Source of the DNA: Clostridia bacterium
GTDB taxonomy: Bacteria > Bacillota_A > Clostridia > Oscillospirales > CAG-272
Length of the DNA: 53,691 bases
Reading direction: 5' to 3'
Assembly (NCBI GenBank): GCA_017936125.1
Contig: JAGBGE010000019.1
Span: 1 to 53,691 of the forward strand
Shown: piece by piece, positions 16,050 through 27,253 of the stretch
Numbering within the stretch: position 1 is the first letter of the stretch
Layout of the letters: every line of letters starts with the position of its first letter
Position numbers and translations under genes: made by a program
Notes under the pieces: generated by a model
Seen by the model: only the letters and a program-made list of their open reading frames with translations
Databases searched by the model: none
What the model was told of the DNA's origin: nothing

Positions 16050-16766
16050 ATGAAAATATCAACGATTAAGGAAGAATTGAATTCTCTTGCCTATCACGGC
16101 AGAGGAATTATTATTGGCAAAAGTCCCGACGGTAAAAAAGCGGTTACAGCCTATTTTATTATGGGAAGAAGCGTAAACAGCCGTAACCGTGTATTCGTGG
16201 CAGAGGGCGACGCTATGCGAACCAAGGCTTTTGATGAATCAAAAATGGTTGACCCTCATCTTATCATTTATTACCCCGTTCGTGTTCTTGGTAACAAAAC
16301 TATCGTAACCAACGGAGATCAGACCGATACCATATACAAGCTTATGGACAAGCAGATGACCTTCGAGCAGGCTCTCAGAACCCGAGAGTTTGAGGACGAT
16401 AAGCCCAATTTCACCCCCAGAATTTCAGGTATTATTCGCCGTGAGGAGGGAGATATGAATTTCGCTATGTCTATACTTAAGAGCGCGGAGGGTGACGATT
16501 CCTCTTGCGAGCGATTCACCTACGCTTACTCAACTCCTCAGGCAGGCAGAGCGAAGTTTATACATACCTATAACGGCGACGGCGAGCCTCTCCCCTCCTT
16601 TGAGGGCGAGCCTAAAACTCTCGAGCTTCCCGACCTTGATATAGACTCTCTTACAGATCTTATCTGGACTAATCTTAACGAAGACAACAAGGTATCTCTT
16701 TTTGTTAGATATATTGATATTGAATCGGGCGAAAGCGACACGAGAATAGTAAATAAGAACGTATAA
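16050..16766 (+). CDS. purO: IMP cyclohydrolase, PurO type
   Basis: The 238-residue protein closes FAICAR to IMP, the last step of the pathway. It resembles the archaeal-type PurO fold (YHGRGIIIGKSPDG, YFIMGRSVNSRNR, YPVRVLG) and not the N-terminal domain of bifunctional PurH. Its partner, a stand-alone AICAR transformylase, follows 11 bases later, so the two replace PurH. GGGG precedes the start, one base after the purN stop. Confidence 0.88.
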   Translation: MKISTIKEELNSLAYHGRGIIIGKSPDGKKAVTAYFIMGRSVNSRNRVFVAEGDAMRTKAFDESKMVDPHLIIYYPVRVLGNKTIVTNGDQTDTIYKLMDKQMTFEQALRTREFEDDKPNFTPRISGIIRREEGDMNFAMSILKSAEGDDSSCERFTYAYSTPQAGRAKFIHTYNGDGEPLPSFEGEPKTLELPDLDIDSLTDLIWTNLNEDNKVSLFVRYIDIESGESDTRIVNKNV

Positions 16767-16777
16767 GGAGATAAAAA

Positions 16778-17965
16778 ATGAAGGATTTTGAACTTAAATA
16801 CGGCTGTAATCCCAATCAGAAGCCGGCGAAAATATATATGCAGGATGGCTCCGAGCTTCCTATAGAAATACTTTCCGGCAGACCCGGATACATCAATTTC
16901 CTCGATGCCTTCAACTCCTGGCAGCTCGTAAAGGAAATAAAGGAAGCGACGGGCATGGTTGCGGCTACAAGCTTCAAGCACGTTTCTCCCACCTCTGCCG
17001 CAATCGGCAAGCCTCTCTCCGACGCGCTCAAGAAGGCATGCTTCGTTGACGATATTGAAGGTCTCGACGAATCTCCCCTGGCTTGCGCTTACGCGAGAGC
17101 GAGAGGCACTGACAGAATGTCATCCTTCGGTGACTGGATTGCCCTCTCAGACGAGTGCGATCTTACCACGGCAAAGATAATTGCCCGCGAGGTGTCCGAC
17201 GGAATTATCGCTCCCTCCTACTCTCCCGAGGCTCTCGAGCTTCTTATGACGAAGAGAAAGGGCTCTTATAACATAGTAAAAATCGATCCCGACTACCTTC
17301 CCGCTGAGACGGAAACCAAGCAGGTGTTTGGTATAACCTTTGAGCAGGGCAGAAATAATTTTAAGATAAACAGAGATCTTCTCTCTAACATTGTTACTAA
17401 AAACAAGAGCCTTCCCGACGAAGCAAAGATTGATATGATAATCGCGCTTATCACGCTGAAATATACCCAGTCCAACTCGGTTTGCTTTGCAAAGGACGGT
17501 CAGGCTATTGGCGTAGGCGCGGGTCAGCAGTCGAGAATTCACTGTACCAGACTTGCGGGCGATAAGGCTGATCTCTGGCATCTCCGCCAGAGTGAAAAGG
17601 TTCTTTCGCTTAAATTCGCAGACGGTGTCGGCCGTCCCGACAAGAACAATATAATCGACCTTTACCTCTCCGACAGAGATTCGGATACGGTGCTTGGCGA
17701 CGACGTATGGCATAAGTATTTCGCAGAAAAGCCCGAGCCCTTCACCCGTGAGGAAAAGGATGCATACCTTGCTACCGTCAGCGGAGTAACGGTAGGCTCT
17801 GACGCCTTCTTCCCCTTCTCTGATAATATCGAGCGCGCGGCGAAGAGCGGTGTCAGCTACGTTGCCGAGCCCGGCGGATCTATCCGCGACGATCTTGTAA
17901 TCGAGGCGGCGGACAAGCACGGTATGGTTATGTCCTTTACAGGAATGAGACTCTTCCATCATTAA
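16778..17965 (+). CDS. Stand-alone AICAR transformylase
   Basis: This 395-residue protein corresponds to the C-terminal formyltransferase part of PurH: ATSFKHVSPTSAAIG with the catalytic Lys-His, then YTQSNSVCFAKDGQAIGVGAGQQSR and GSDAFFPFSDN. It carries no cyclohydrolase domain, which the preceding gene supplies. It uses 10-formyl-THF and produces FAICAR; its substrate AICAR (ZMP) is the riboswitch ligand controlling this operon. AAGGAG precedes the ATG. Confidence 0.93.
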   Translation: MKDFELKYGCNPNQKPAKIYMQDGSELPIEILSGRPGYINFLDAFNSWQLVKEIKEATGMVAATSFKHVSPTSAAIGKPLSDALKKACFVDDIEGLDESPLACAYARARGTDRMSSFGDWIALSDECDLTTAKIIAREVSDGIIAPSYSPEALELLMTKRKGSYNIVKIDPDYLPAETETKQVFGITFEQGRNNFKINRDLLSNIVTKNKSLPDEAKIDMIIALITLKYTQSNSVCFAKDGQAIGVGAGQQSRIHCTRLAGDKADLWHLRQSEKVLSLKFADGVGRPDKNNIIDLYLSDRDSDTVLGDDVWHKYFAEKPEPFTREEKDAYLATVSGVTVGSDAFFPFSDNIERAAKSGVSYVAEPGGSIRDDLVIEAADKHGMVMSFTGMRLFHH

Positions 17966-17983
17966 TTCTTAAAGGAGCTTCCA

Positions 17984-19261
17984 ATGAAGATTTTAGTTGT
18001 TGGCGGTGGCGGACGTGAGCACGCTATAATTAAATCGCTGAAAAAGAATAAAGACGTCGAGGCAATCTACGCTCTGCCCGGTAACGGCGGAATTGCATCA
18101 GACGCTATATGCGTGAACGTAGATGCGAAGGATATTGACGGCATAGTCAATTTTGCGGTGGAAAGCAAGGTTGATTACGCGGTAGTTGCTCCCGACGATC
18201 CCCTCGTGCTTGGCGCGGTTGACGCTCTTGAGGAGCGCGGAATTCCCTGCTTCGGACCTAATAAAGCTGCGGCTATCATCGAGGGCAGCAAGGCGTTTGC
18301 CAAGGAGCTTATGAAGAAGAATTCTATTCCTACCGCGCGATACGAAACCTTTGATAATCTCGATGCCGCCTTAAAATATCTCGAAGCAATTACCTATCCG
18401 ACGGTGGTTAAGGCAGACGGATTGGCTCTCGGAAAGGGAGTTATTATTGCCAAGGATAAGGCAGAGGCAGAGCTGGTGGTAAAATCAATGATGTCGGATA
18501 AAATCTTTGGTGAAAGCGGCAGCCGTGTAATAATCGAGGAATTTCTTGAGGGCCCCGAGGTGTCGGTACTCGCCTTTACCGACGGTCATACCGTGGTTCC
18601 TATGATTTCCTCAATGGATCACAAGAGAGCTCGTGACAACGACGAGGGACTCAATACGGGCGGTATGGGAACGGTTGCGCCCAATCCATACTACACCGAA
18701 GAAATCCAAGAAATATGTATGAAGGAAATCTTCATTCCCACTATCGAGGCTATGAGAGCCGAGGGCAGAACCTTCAAGGGCTGTCTTTACTTCGGTCTTA
18801 TGATAACGAAAAGCGGTCCCAAGGTTATAGAATATAACTGCCGCTTCGGCGATCCCGAAACCCAGGTGGTTTTACCCTTGCTCAAGACCGACCTGTTAAG
18901 CATTATGCAGGCGGTTACAGAGGAAAGGCTTGCCGAACTTAACGTAGAGTTTTCAAGCGACTCCGCTTGCTGCGTAATTATGGCGTCCAAGGGATACCCG
19001 GAAAAGTATGATAAGGGCTATGAGATAAATATTCCCGATGAGCTTTCCGACAGCGTTTACGTTGCTGGGGCAAGGCTTGACGGTGAAAGGATTGTCACCT
19101 CGGGCGGACGAGTTCTTGGCGTGGTTGCGACGGCAGACAGCCTTAAGAATGCCGTGGACAGCGCATATGAAAAGGTCGGTAAAATTCATTTTGAAAACGC
19201 CTTTTTCCGCCGTGACATAGGAGCAAAAGCTCTTGCATATTCCGATAAAAAGCGAGGATAA
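17984..19261 (+). CDS. purD: GAR synthetase (phosphoribosylamine-glycine ligase)
   Basis: PurD joins glycine to phosphoribosylamine with ATP. This 425-residue ATP-grasp protein has the N-terminal VVGGGGREHAI, VVKADGLALGKGVI for ATP binding, and EYNCRFGDPETQ for metal and ATP. AAAGGAG lies before the ATG, 18 bases after the transformylase gene. Confidence 0.96.
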   Translation: MKILVVGGGGREHAIIKSLKKNKDVEAIYALPGNGGIASDAICVNVDAKDIDGIVNFAVESKVDYAVVAPDDPLVLGAVDALEERGIPCFGPNKAAAIIEGSKAFAKELMKKNSIPTARYETFDNLDAALKYLEAITYPTVVKADGLALGKGVIIAKDKAEAELVVKSMMSDKIFGESGSRVIIEEFLEGPEVSVLAFTDGHTVVPMISSMDHKRARDNDEGLNTGGMGTVAPNPYYTEEIQEICMKEIFIPTIEAMRAEGRTFKGCLYFGLMITKSGPKVIEYNCRFGDPETQVVLPLLKTDLLSIMQAVTEERLAELNVEFSSDSACCVIMASKGYPEKYDKGYEINIPDELSDSVYVAGARLDGERIVTSGGRVLGVVATADSLKNAVDSAYEKVGKIHFENAFFRRDIGAKALAYSDKKRG

Positions 19262-19268
19262 GCAAACT

Positions 19269-22200
19269 ATGGTTTACAGAATATACGTAGAAAAGAAAAA
19301 CGGCTTCGATCACGAGGCTAAGGCTCTTGCTAAAGAACTTCGAGAGCTGCTTCAGATGAGCGAGGTCGAATCAATAAGAGTTATTAACCGTTACGACGTC
19401 GAGGGAATTGACAAATCGTTATTTGATTACACGGTTAACACGGTTTTCTCCGAGCCGCAGATGGATAACGCGTCGGAGGAGATAAATCTTGAAGGAGCAA
19501 AGGTCTTTGCCGTAGAATATCTACCCGGTCAGTTTGATCAGAGGGCAGATTCGGCGGCGCAATGTATTCAGCTCATTGCCCAGTGCGACAGGCCTGCCGT
19601 TCGCACCGCGAAGATTTATGCAGTATACGGCAATGTTAGTGATGATGCCGTTCTGGCGATAAAGAAATTCGTCATTAACCCGGTTGAGAGCAAGGAAGCC
19701 TCGCTTGAGAAGCCACAGACTCTTAATATTGAATACACGATTCCCGAAACGGTGGAAACGGTTAAGGGATTTACCCATCTTGATGATAACGGGCTGTCCG
19801 AGCTGCTTGATAGGCTTGGACTCGCTATGGACCTCGACGACCTCAGATTTTTGCAGGCATATTTCAAAAATGAGGAGCAGAGAGATCCTACTATAACAGA
19901 AATAAGAGTGGTTGATACCTATTGGTCGGACCACTGCCGACACACCACCTTCTCGACGCATATTGATAACGTAAAAATAAGTGACAAGGCGGTTGCCGAG
20001 GCTTACGACCGTTATCTTGCCTCGCGCGTCGAGGTTTACGGCGATGAAAAAGCAAAAAAGCGTCCCCAGACTCTTATGGATATTGCCACCATCGCCTCCA
20101 AGGTGCTTAAAAAGCGCGGTGAGCTTCCCGAGCTTGATGAGAGCGAGGAGATAAACGCTTGTTCAATTCACGTTAACGCAACCGTTAACGGCAAGGAGCA
20201 GGATTGGCTGCTCATGTTCAAGAACGAAACACACAATCATCCTACCGAAATAGAGCCCTTTGGCGGCGCGGCAACCTGTATAGGCGGCTGTATCAGAGAT
20301 CCGCTTTCGGGCAGAGCTTACGTTCATCAGGCGATGAGAGTGACAGGCGCTGCGGATCCCCGCAGGTCTATAGCCGAAACTCTCCCCGGCAAGCTCCCTC
20401 AAAGAAAGATTTGCCAAACCGCAGCGGCAGGTTATTCATCTTACGGTAACCAGATAGGTCTTGCAACAGGTCACGTAGCCGAGGTTTATCACGACGGTTA
20501 CGTTGCGAAGCGTCTTGAATGCGGCGCTGTGGTTGCCGCTGCTCCCGCTTATAACGTACGCCGTGAGCGTCCTGAGGCTGGTGACGTTGTCATTCTTCTC
20601 GGCGGCAGAACGGGCAGAGACGGTATTGGCGGCGCTACGGGCTCGTCAAAGAGCCATAATATGAAATCTCTTACCACTATGGCGTCAGAGGTTCAGAAGG
20701 GTAACGCACCCGAGGAAAGAAAAATACAGCGTCTGTTCCGCGATCCCGAGGTCACCCGTCTTATCAAGAGATGCAACGACTTTGGCGCGGGCGGCGTTTC
20801 GGTTGCTATCGGCGAGCTTGCCGACGGACTGAAAATAGACCTTGACGCAGTTCGTAAGAAATACGACGGTCTTGACGGAACCGAGCTGGCAATCTCCGAA
20901 TCTCAAGAGAGAATGGCGGTTGTCGTTGAGGCAAAGGACGCGGACAAATTCATTGAATACGCAGAAAAGGAAAACCTTGAGGCATACCGCGTTGCCGTTG
21001 TCACCGAGGAGGCGAGAATGGTTATGTCCTGGAGAGGACAGATTATCGCAAGCCTCTCAAGAGAATTCCTTAATACCAACGGCGCGGACAAGCATACCGA
21101 GCTTGAGGTAAGCGAAAAGGATCTCTCGGTATTCTCGAAGGCGCTTTACGGTGATCTTCGCGAGATGGCGTCAGATCTTAAAACAGCGAGCAGACGAGGA
21201 CTCATCGAGCGCTTTGACGGCTCAATAGGAGCAGGCTCGGTGCTTATGCCCTTCGGCGGAAAAACGCAGAAAACTCCCGCGCAGGCTATGGCAGCTCTTC
21301 TTCCCGTTCTTCCCGGTGAAGTTACCGACCAGGCGAGCGTTATGGCGTGGGGCTTTGACCCCGACGTTATGTCGATTGATCCATACACGGGCGCGCGCGC
21401 TTCCGTTTATAGCTCGGTGGCGAAAATAGTTGCAGCAGGCGCTGATTACAAAAATGCTTATTTAACTCTCCAGGAGTTCTTTGAAAAGCTCAGAAACGAG
21501 CCGTCGCGTTGGGGCAAGCCCTTCGCCGCGCTTCTTGGCGCTATGGACGCCCAGCTTGAGCTCGGTATCGCGGCTATCGGAGGTAAGGACTCTATGTCGG
21601 GATCATTCCTTGACAAAGACGTTCCGCCTACCCTCATATCCTTTGCAATAGCGCCTATCAAGGCGGGAGAGGTCATTTCTCCAGAATTTAAGGAGCCAAA
21701 CCATCCGATTTATCTTTTCGCTCCGTCGGATAAGAGCGCGGAGTCTACGAAGGCGGCGTGGGAATCCTTCCACGAGCTTTGTAAGAACGGCAGAGTAAAG
21801 GCTGCCTGGGCTGTCGAAAACGGTGTTGCCGAGGCGGTGATGAAGATGTCCTTCGGTAACGGCATAGGCTTCAAGTCCTGCGGCGCTCTGGGCGATAATT
21901 GGTATAATACGATGATGTACGACTTCATCGTTGCGGAGCTGGATTGCGAAACAGACGCAGACTACGCTCTGAAAATAGGAACGACCACAGAAAAGCCTGA
22001 GATAGTTCTCGATAACGAGAGCGTTGCCATTGACGAGCTGATCAGCTTAAACGACGCAACTCTTGAGAGCGTATTCCCGACGAATGTACCTACCAAAAAG
22101 GATGAAATTCAGCCCTTCGCGTACAGCTCGGGCTCTACCGCCTCTCCCGCGGTTAAAATCGCTCGTCCGAAGGTTCTGATTCCCGTATTCCCCGGCACGA

Positions 22201-22961
22201 ACTGTGAATACGATACCGCAAGAGCCTTTGATGAGGCAGGCGCTGAGAGCAAAATTTTCGTCGTAAGAAATCTCACCGCAGACGACACCGCGAGAAGCGT
22301 GGAGCAGTTTGCCAAGGAGATAAGAGAAAGCCACATAGTTTTCATTCCCGGAGGCTTCTCCGGCGGTGACGAGCCCGACGGCTCCGGTAAGTTTATAACG
22401 GCGTTTATGCGTAACGAGGCTGTTAAGGAGGAAATTTCGGCACTGCTCGATAAGCGCGACGGTCTTATGGGCGGAATGTGCAACGGCTTCCAGGCGCTTA
22501 TCAAGCTCGGTCTTGTGCCTTACGGCAAAATTATAGATACCGATGCCGCCTGTCCTACTCTTACCTATAATGATATCGCAAGACATCAGTCGAGCATAGT
22601 AAGAGTAAGAGTTGCTTCGGTGAAATCCCCCTGGCTTAAGGGCGTAAGCGTCGGAGAGGTATTTAACGTTCCTATCTCTCACGGCGAAGGAAAATTCGTG
22701 GCAAGCGACGAGCTGATTAACAGTCTTAGAGAAAACGGTCAGATAATGACGCAATACGTTGATCTTGAAGGCAAGCCTACCTATGATATTCGCTTCAATC
22801 CCAACGGCTCCGCCCACGCAGTAGAGGGTATTCTTTCGCCTGACGGACGCGTGTTCGGTAAAATGGGACACAGCGAGAGAATAGGTAAAAATCTTTATAA
22901 AAACGTGATTGGAGAGTACGATATGAAACTCTTCGAATCGGCTGTAAAATACTATAAATAA
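19269..22961 (+). CDS. purL: FGAM synthase, large single-chain form
   Basis: PurL converts FGAR to FGAM with glutamine and ATP. The 1230-residue chain carries all parts in one: an N-terminal PurS-like region, two AIRS-like ATP-binding halves ([34 protein letters not shown]), and a C-terminal class I glutaminase with nucleophile Cys in MGGMCNGFQ (C1071) and SHGEGKF. The ATG at 19269 is preferred because GCGAGG lies upstream, and an earlier in-frame ATG at 19233 would overlap purD. Unlike the PurF and GMP synthase of this operon, its glutaminase is intact. Confidence 0.96.
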   Translation: MVYRIYVEKKNGFDHEAKALAKELRELLQMSEVESIRVINRYDVEGIDKSLFDYTVNTVFSEPQMDNASEEINLEGAKVFAVEYLPGQFDQRADSAAQCIQLIAQCDRPAVRTAKIYAVYGNVSDDAVLAIKKFVINPVESKEASLEKPQTLNIEYTIPETVETVKGFTHLDDNGLSELLDRLGLAMDLDDLRFLQAYFKNEEQRDPTITEIRVVDTYWSDHCRHTTFSTHIDNVKISDKAVAEAYDRYLASRVEVYGDEKAKKRPQTLMDIATIASKVLKKRGELPELDESEEINACSIHVNATVNGKEQDWLLMFKNETHNHPTEIEPFGGAATCIGGCIRDPLSGRAYVHQAMRVTGAADPRRSIAETLPGKLPQRKICQTAAAGYSSYGNQIGLATGHVAEVYHDGYVAKRLECGAVVAAAPAYNVRRERPEAGDVVILLGGRTGRDGIGGATGSSKSHNMKSLTTMASEVQKGNAPEERKIQRLFRDPEVTRLIKRCNDFGAGGVSVAIGELADGLKIDLDAVRKKYDGLDGTELAISESQERMAVVVEAKDADKFIEYAEKENLEAYRVAVVTEEARMVMSWRGQIIASLSREFLNTNGADKHTELEVSEKDLSVFSKALYGDLREMASDLKTASRRGLIERFDGSIGAGSVLMPFGGKTQKTPAQAMAALLPVLPGEVTDQASVMAWGFDPDVMSIDPYTGARASVYSSVAKIVAAGADYKNAYLTLQEFFEKLRNEPSRWGKPFAALLGAMDAQLELGIAAIGGKDSMSGSFLDKDVPPTLISFAIAPIKAGEVISPEFKEPNHPIYLFAPSDKSAESTKAAWESFHELCKNGRVKAAWAVENGVAEAVMKMSFGNGIGFKSCGALGDNWYNTMMYDFIVAELDCETDADYALKIGTTTEKPEIVLDNESVAIDELISLNDATLESVFPTNVPTKKDEIQPFAYSSGSTASPAVKIARPKVLIPVFPGTNCEYDTARAFDEAGAESKIFVVRNLTADDTARSVEQFAKEIRESHIVFIPGGFSGGDEPDGSGKFITAFMRNEAVKEEISALLDKRDGLMGGMCNGFQALIKLGLVPYGKIIDTDAACPTLTYNDIARHQSSIVRVRVASVKSPWLKGVSVGEVFNVPISHGEGKFVASDELINSLRENGQIMTQYVDLEGKPTYDIRFNPNGSAHAVEGILSPDGRVFGKMGHSERIGKNLYKNVIGEYDMKLFESAVKYYK

Positions 22962-22981
22962 TCAAGGCTAAAGGAGTAAAG

Positions 22982-24655
22982 ATGTCGTATTTATCAGATA
23001 TTGAAATTGCGCAGCGCTGCGAGATGAAGCATATAAATGAAATCGCGAAAAAGCTTGATATTCCCGAGGATTATCTTGAACAGTACGGAAAATATAAGGC
23101 GAAGATTGACTACAATCTACTGAATAATTCCGCGCGAGAAAACGGTAAGCTTATTCTCGTTACAGCTATAAATCCCACCGCCGCAGGCGAGGGAAAGACA
23201 ACTACTACAATCGGTCTTGCTGACGGACTTTCAAAAATAGGAAAGCGCGTCGCGGTTGCACTTCGCGAGCCTTCTCTCGGTCCTGTTTTCGGTGTGAAGG
23301 GAGGCGCTGCTGGCGGCGGATACGCTCAGGTCGTGCCTATGGAGGATATTAATCTTCACTTCACGGGTGACTTCCACGCTATCGGCGCGGCAAACAACCT
23401 TCTTGCCGCAATGCTCGATAACCATATTCAGCAGGGCAACCGCCTTGGTATTGACGTTAAAAAAATCACCTGGAAAAGATGCGTTGATATGAACGACCGC
23501 CAGCTTCGCTTCGTCGTTGACGGTCTCGGCGGCAGAGTAAACGGAACACCCAGAGAGGACGGCTTTGACATAACCGTAGCGTCTGAAATTATGGCTGTTT
23601 TCTGTCTTGCAAGCTCTGTTTCCGACCTTAAGGAGCGACTTTCCAGAATCGTGGTGGCGTACACCTACGACGACAAGCCTGTAACCGCAGGCGACCTCAA
23701 GGCAGTCGGCGCTATGACAGCGCTGCTGAAGGACGCTCTCAAGCCCAATCTCGTGCAAACCCTTGAGGGTACTCCCGCATTCGTACACGGTGGCCCCTTC
23801 GCAAACATCGCCCACGGCTGTAACTCGGTTATCGCCACCAGAATGGCGATGAAGCTTGCCGACTACGCGATTACAGAGGCGGGCTTCGGCGCTGACCTCG
23901 GAGCCGAGAAGTTCCTTGACATTAAGTGCCGTATGGCAGGTCTCAAGCCTGACGCGGTGGTTATGGTTGCTACGGTCAGAGCCTTGAAGCTTCACGGCGG
24001 AGCTCTAAAGACGGAGCTTAATGAGGAAAATCTCGTTGCTCTTGAAAAGGGTCTTCCCAATCTTCTTCGCCATGTTTCTAACATTAAAAACGTATATAAG
24101 CTGCCTTGTGTTGTGGCTGTCAACCGCTTCCCCACGGATACTGACGCAGAGATCAGTCTGGTTATCGAAAAATGCCGTGAGCTTGGCGTAAACGTTCGTC
24201 TTTCTACCGTATGGGCAGAGGGCGGAAACGGAGGCACAGAGCTTGCAGAGGAGGTTATCAGACTCTGCGAGAGCGATAATGACTTCAGCTTCAGCTACGA
24301 GGACGACTGCTCTATTGAAGAGAAAATAAACGCAATCGTAAAAAGAATATACGGTGGCGACGGTGCGGTATTTACCTCTGCCGCAAAGAAGGAGATAGAA
24401 AAGCTCACCTCTCTCGGATACGGAAAATTGCCTGTCTGTATGGCAAAAACGCAGTATAGCTTCTCCGATGACCCGACAAGGCTTGGCGCACCCGAGGGCT
24501 TTACCGTTACTGTAAGAAACGTTAAGGTAAGTGCCGGCGCCGGCTTTATCGTTGCTCTCACGGGTGATATTATGACTATGCCCGGACTGCCGAAATCTCC
24601 CGCAGCAGAGAAGATTGACGTGGATGAAAACGGCAAAATTAGCGGATTATTCTAA
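22982..24655 (+). CDS. fhs: Formate-tetrahydrofolate ligase
   Basis: Fhs makes 10-formyl-THF from formate, THF and ATP. The 557-residue protein has the P-loop [38 protein letters not shown] and [11 protein letters not shown]. Its place in the purine operon links formate from PFL to the two formyl-transfer steps. AAAGGAG precedes the ATG, 20 bases after purL. Confidence 0.97.
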   Translation: MSYLSDIEIAQRCEMKHINEIAKKLDIPEDYLEQYGKYKAKIDYNLLNNSARENGKLILVTAINPTAAGEGKTTTTIGLADGLSKIGKRVAVALREPSLGPVFGVKGGAAGGGYAQVVPMEDINLHFTGDFHAIGAANNLLAAMLDNHIQQGNRLGIDVKKITWKRCVDMNDRQLRFVVDGLGGRVNGTPREDGFDITVASEIMAVFCLASSVSDLKERLSRIVVAYTYDDKPVTAGDLKAVGAMTALLKDALKPNLVQTLEGTPAFVHGGPFANIAHGCNSVIATRMAMKLADYAITEAGFGADLGAEKFLDIKCRMAGLKPDAVVMVATVRALKLHGGALKTELNEENLVALEKGLPNLLRHVSNIKNVYKLPCVVAVNRFPTDTDAEISLVIEKCRELGVNVRLSTVWAEGGNGGTELAEEVIRLCESDNDFSFSYEDDCSIEEKINAIVKRIYGGDGAVFTSAAKKEIEKLTSLGYGKLPVCMAKTQYSFSDDPTRLGAPEGFTVTVRNVKVSAGAGFIVALTGDIMTMPGLPKSPAAEKIDVDENGKISGLF

Positions 24656-24693
24656 CTAAAATTTACAAAATGATTGAAAACGAGGCAAAAAAT

Positions 24694-25674
24694 ATGAATC
24701 TTAACAAAAGACCCGATGATATGGTTCGTATAACAACTAAGGAGCTTGCGGATGCATTTATCGCAGAGCAGGTTTCCCTCATCAGAGAGCAGGTCGGCGA
24801 CAAAAGAGTTCTGCTTGCCCTCTCCGGCGGAGTTGACAGCTCTGTCGTTGCGGCTCTGCTAATCAAGGCGATTGGAAAGCAGCTTGTTTGCGTACACGTA
24901 AATCACGGACTTATGCGAAAGGGCGAAAGCGAGCAGGTTGTCAAAGTATTCGGCGATCAGCTCGGCGCAACGCTCGTTTACGTGGATGCCACCGACAGAT
25001 TTCTTGACAAGCTTGCCGGCGTCTCCGCCCCTGAGACAAAGCGCAAGATTATAGGCGGCGAATTTATCAAGGTATTTGAGGAAGAGGCGCGTAAGCTCGA
25101 GAATATCGATTTTCTTGCTCAAGGCACTATTTATCCCGATATTCTTGAAAGCGACGGTGTAAAAGCTCATCACAACGTAGGCGGACTTCCCGAGGATCTC
25201 AAATTTGAGCTTGTAGAGCCCGTAAGACTTCTCTACAAGGACGAGGTTCGCGTGGTCGGCAGCGCTCTCGGATTACCCGATGATATGGTTTACCGTCAGC
25301 CCTTCCCCGGTCCCGGTCTCGGAGTGCGCTGCCTCGGTGCGATAACCAGAGACAGACTTTCGGCTCTGCGCGAGGCTGATGCAATTCTTCGCGAGGAATT
25401 CGACAAAAACGGACTTGCAGGCAAGGTATGGCAGTATTTCATCGCAATACCCGACTTCAAGAGCGTCGGTGTCAAGGACGGCAAGCGCTACGAGGGCTGG
25501 CCCGCAATAATCCGCGCTGTGAACACGACTGACGCTATGAGCGCAACAATCGAGGAGCTTCCCTACGATATTCTCCATAAGATAACCGCGCGCATAACAG
25601 CAGAGGTAGATGGCATCAACCGTGTGCTTTACGACCTCACGCCCAAGCCTATTGGCACTATTGAGTGGGAATAA
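24694..25674 (+). CDS. guaA: GMP synthase ATP-pyrophosphatase subunit, no glutaminase domain
   Basis: The 326-residue protein covers only the synthetase half of GMP synthase: P-loop [10 protein letters not shown] (SGGVDSS at 44-50), [26 protein letters not shown], and a C-terminal dimerisation domain ending KPIGTIEWE. Ordinary bacterial GuaA is about 510-525 residues because a glutaminase precedes this part. Here none is fused or encoded beside it. Two-subunit GMP synthases are usual in archaea. The start at 24694 has GAGG upstream (24682-24685); an upstream ATG at 24670 lacks one. XMP + ATP + ammonia to GMP is the expected reaction. Confidence 0.9.
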   Translation: MNLNKRPDDMVRITTKELADAFIAEQVSLIREQVGDKRVLLALSGGVDSSVVAALLIKAIGKQLVCVHVNHGLMRKGESEQVVKVFGDQLGATLVYVDATDRFLDKLAGVSAPETKRKIIGGEFIKVFEEEARKLENIDFLAQGTIYPDILESDGVKAHHNVGGLPEDLKFELVEPVRLLYKDEVRVVGSALGLPDDMVYRQPFPGPGLGVRCLGAITRDRLSALREADAILREEFDKNGLAGKVWQYFIAIPDFKSVGVKDGKRYEGWPAIIRAVNTTDAMSATIEELPYDILHKITARITAEVDGINRVLYDLTPKPIGTIEWE

Positions 25675-25708
25675 ATATTCCCTAAAAATAAAAAGACAGG
25701 AGAAAAAT

Positions 25709-27211
25709 ATGGCAACATACTTTACAGAACCGTCGCGTACGTTTAGTGAATATTTACTTATTCCCGGTTATACCGACGAAAGATGCGTACCTCATAACGT
25801 TTCGCTTAAAACCCCACTCGTTAAATACCGAAAGGGCGAGGAATCGTGTCCTATAACGATGAACATTCCTCTCACGTCGGCAATTATGCAATCGGTATCC
25901 AACGACACTATGGCAATTGCTCTGGCAAAGGAGGGCGGCATTTCCTTTATTTACGGCAACCAGACCGTAGAGGAGGAAGCGGCGATGGTAGCACGAGTTA
26001 AAAGTCATAAGGCAGGCTTCGTTGTTAGCGATTCAAACCTGAAGCCCGACCATACTCTTAACGACGTTCTTATGCTTCTCAAGGATAAGGGACACAGCAC
26101 CATGGCGGTTACCGATGACGGAAGTGCTACCGGAAAGCTTCTCGGCATTGTTACAAGCCGTGACTATCGAGTCAGCCGTATGACCGGTGATGAGCTCGTA
26201 TCCGAATTTATGACCCCCTTTGACAAGCTCGTAACTGCCCCCGAGGGAACTACTCTCAAGATGGCAAACGATATAATCTGGGAACACAAGCTCAATTCAT
26301 TGCCTATTATCGACAGTAACGGATATCTCAAGTATTTCGTATTCCGCAAGGATTACTCTCAGCACAAGGAAAACCCCGACGAGCTTCTTGATAAAAACAA
26401 GAGCTATATCGTTGGCGCCGGCATTAACACCCGTGATTATGAAAGCAGAGTTCCCGCTCTCGTTGAGGCAGGCGCTGACGTGCTTTGCATAGACTCATCC
26501 GAGGGTTATACCATATGGCAGAAGCGTACCATAGAGTTTATCCGCGAGAGATACGGAGATAGCGTTAAGGTTGGCGCAGGAAACGTGGTTGACCGCGAAG
26601 GCTTCAGATTCCTCGCGGATGCCGGAGCAGACTTTATTAAAGTGGGTATCGGCGGAGGCTCTATTTGTATTACAAGAGAAACCAAGGGTATCGGTCGCGG
26701 TCAGGCAAGCGCGGTTATTGAGGTAGCAGAGGCAAGAGACGAGTATTTCAGAGAGACAGGTGTTTACGTTCCGATTTGCTCTGACGGCGGTATTGTTCAC
26801 GACTATCATATGACGCTTGCTCTTGCTATGGGCGCGGATTTCCTTATGCTCGGCAGATACTTTGCCCGTTTTGACGAATCTCCTACCCCAAAGACTATGG
26901 TCAACGGTCAATACGTTAAGGAATATTGGGGCGAGGGCTCGAACCGAGCAAGAAACTGGCAAAGATATGATCTTGGCGGCAAGGCAAGCCTTAATTTTGA
27001 GGAAGGCGTTGATTCCTACGTAACCTATGCAGGACCTCTTCACGACAACGTCGAACGCTCGCTATACAAGGTTAAGTCCACTATGTGCAACTGCGGAGCC
27101 ATTACCATTCCCGAGCTACAGGAAAAGGCGAAGCTTACCGTAGTAAGCTCCACAAGCATCGTCGAGGGCGGCTCTCACGACGTTATTCTCAAAACCACCA
27201 CGGTAAAATAA
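25709..27211 (+). CDS. guaB: IMP dehydrogenase
   Basis: GuaB oxidises IMP to XMP with NAD, the step before GMP synthase. The 500-residue protein has an N-terminal barrel start ([11 protein letters not shown]), two CBS domains at about 95-220, and the catalytic loop [12 protein letters not shown] with Cys320, followed by ETKGIGRGQ and the [12 protein letters not shown] tail. ACAGGAG is 8 bases before the ATG at 25709. It is the last gene of the purine operon. Confidence 0.95.
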   Translation: MATYFTEPSRTFSEYLLIPGYTDERCVPHNVSLKTPLVKYRKGEESCPITMNIPLTSAIMQSVSNDTMAIALAKEGGISFIYGNQTVEEEAAMVARVKSHKAGFVVSDSNLKPDHTLNDVLMLLKDKGHSTMAVTDDGSATGKLLGIVTSRDYRVSRMTGDELVSEFMTPFDKLVTAPEGTTLKMANDIIWEHKLNSLPIIDSNGYLKYFVFRKDYSQHKENPDELLDKNKSYIVGAGINTRDYESRVPALVEAGADVLCIDSSEGYTIWQKRTIEFIRERYGDSVKVGAGNVVDREGFRFLADAGADFIKVGIGGGSICITRETKGIGRGQASAVIEVAEARDEYFRETGVYVPICSDGGIVHDYHMTLALAMGADFLMLGRYFARFDESPTPKTMVNGQYVKEYWGEGSNRARNWQRYDLGGKASLNFEEGVDSYVTYAGPLHDNVERSLYKVKSTMCNCGAITIPELQEKAKLTVVSSTSIVEGGSHDVILKTTTVK

Positions 27212-27214
27212 TCT

Positions 27215-27252
27215 AAAGGACAGAGAGTGTAAAACATTCTCTGTCCTTTTTC
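27215..27252. terminator. Bidirectional terminator ending the purine operon
   Basis: AAAGGACAGAGA (27215-27226) and TCTCTGTCCTTT (27238-27249) pair perfectly around GTGTAAAACAT, followed by TT. It also lies 2 bases past the stop of the convergent AlgJ-like gene. Confidence 0.85.
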
Positions 27253-27253
27253 T

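Noticed and set aside
19233..19268. Longer purL start at 19233
   Set aside because: It would overlap purD by 29 bases without a ribosome binding site; the ATG at 19269 has GCGAGG upstream and matches the family's N-terminus.
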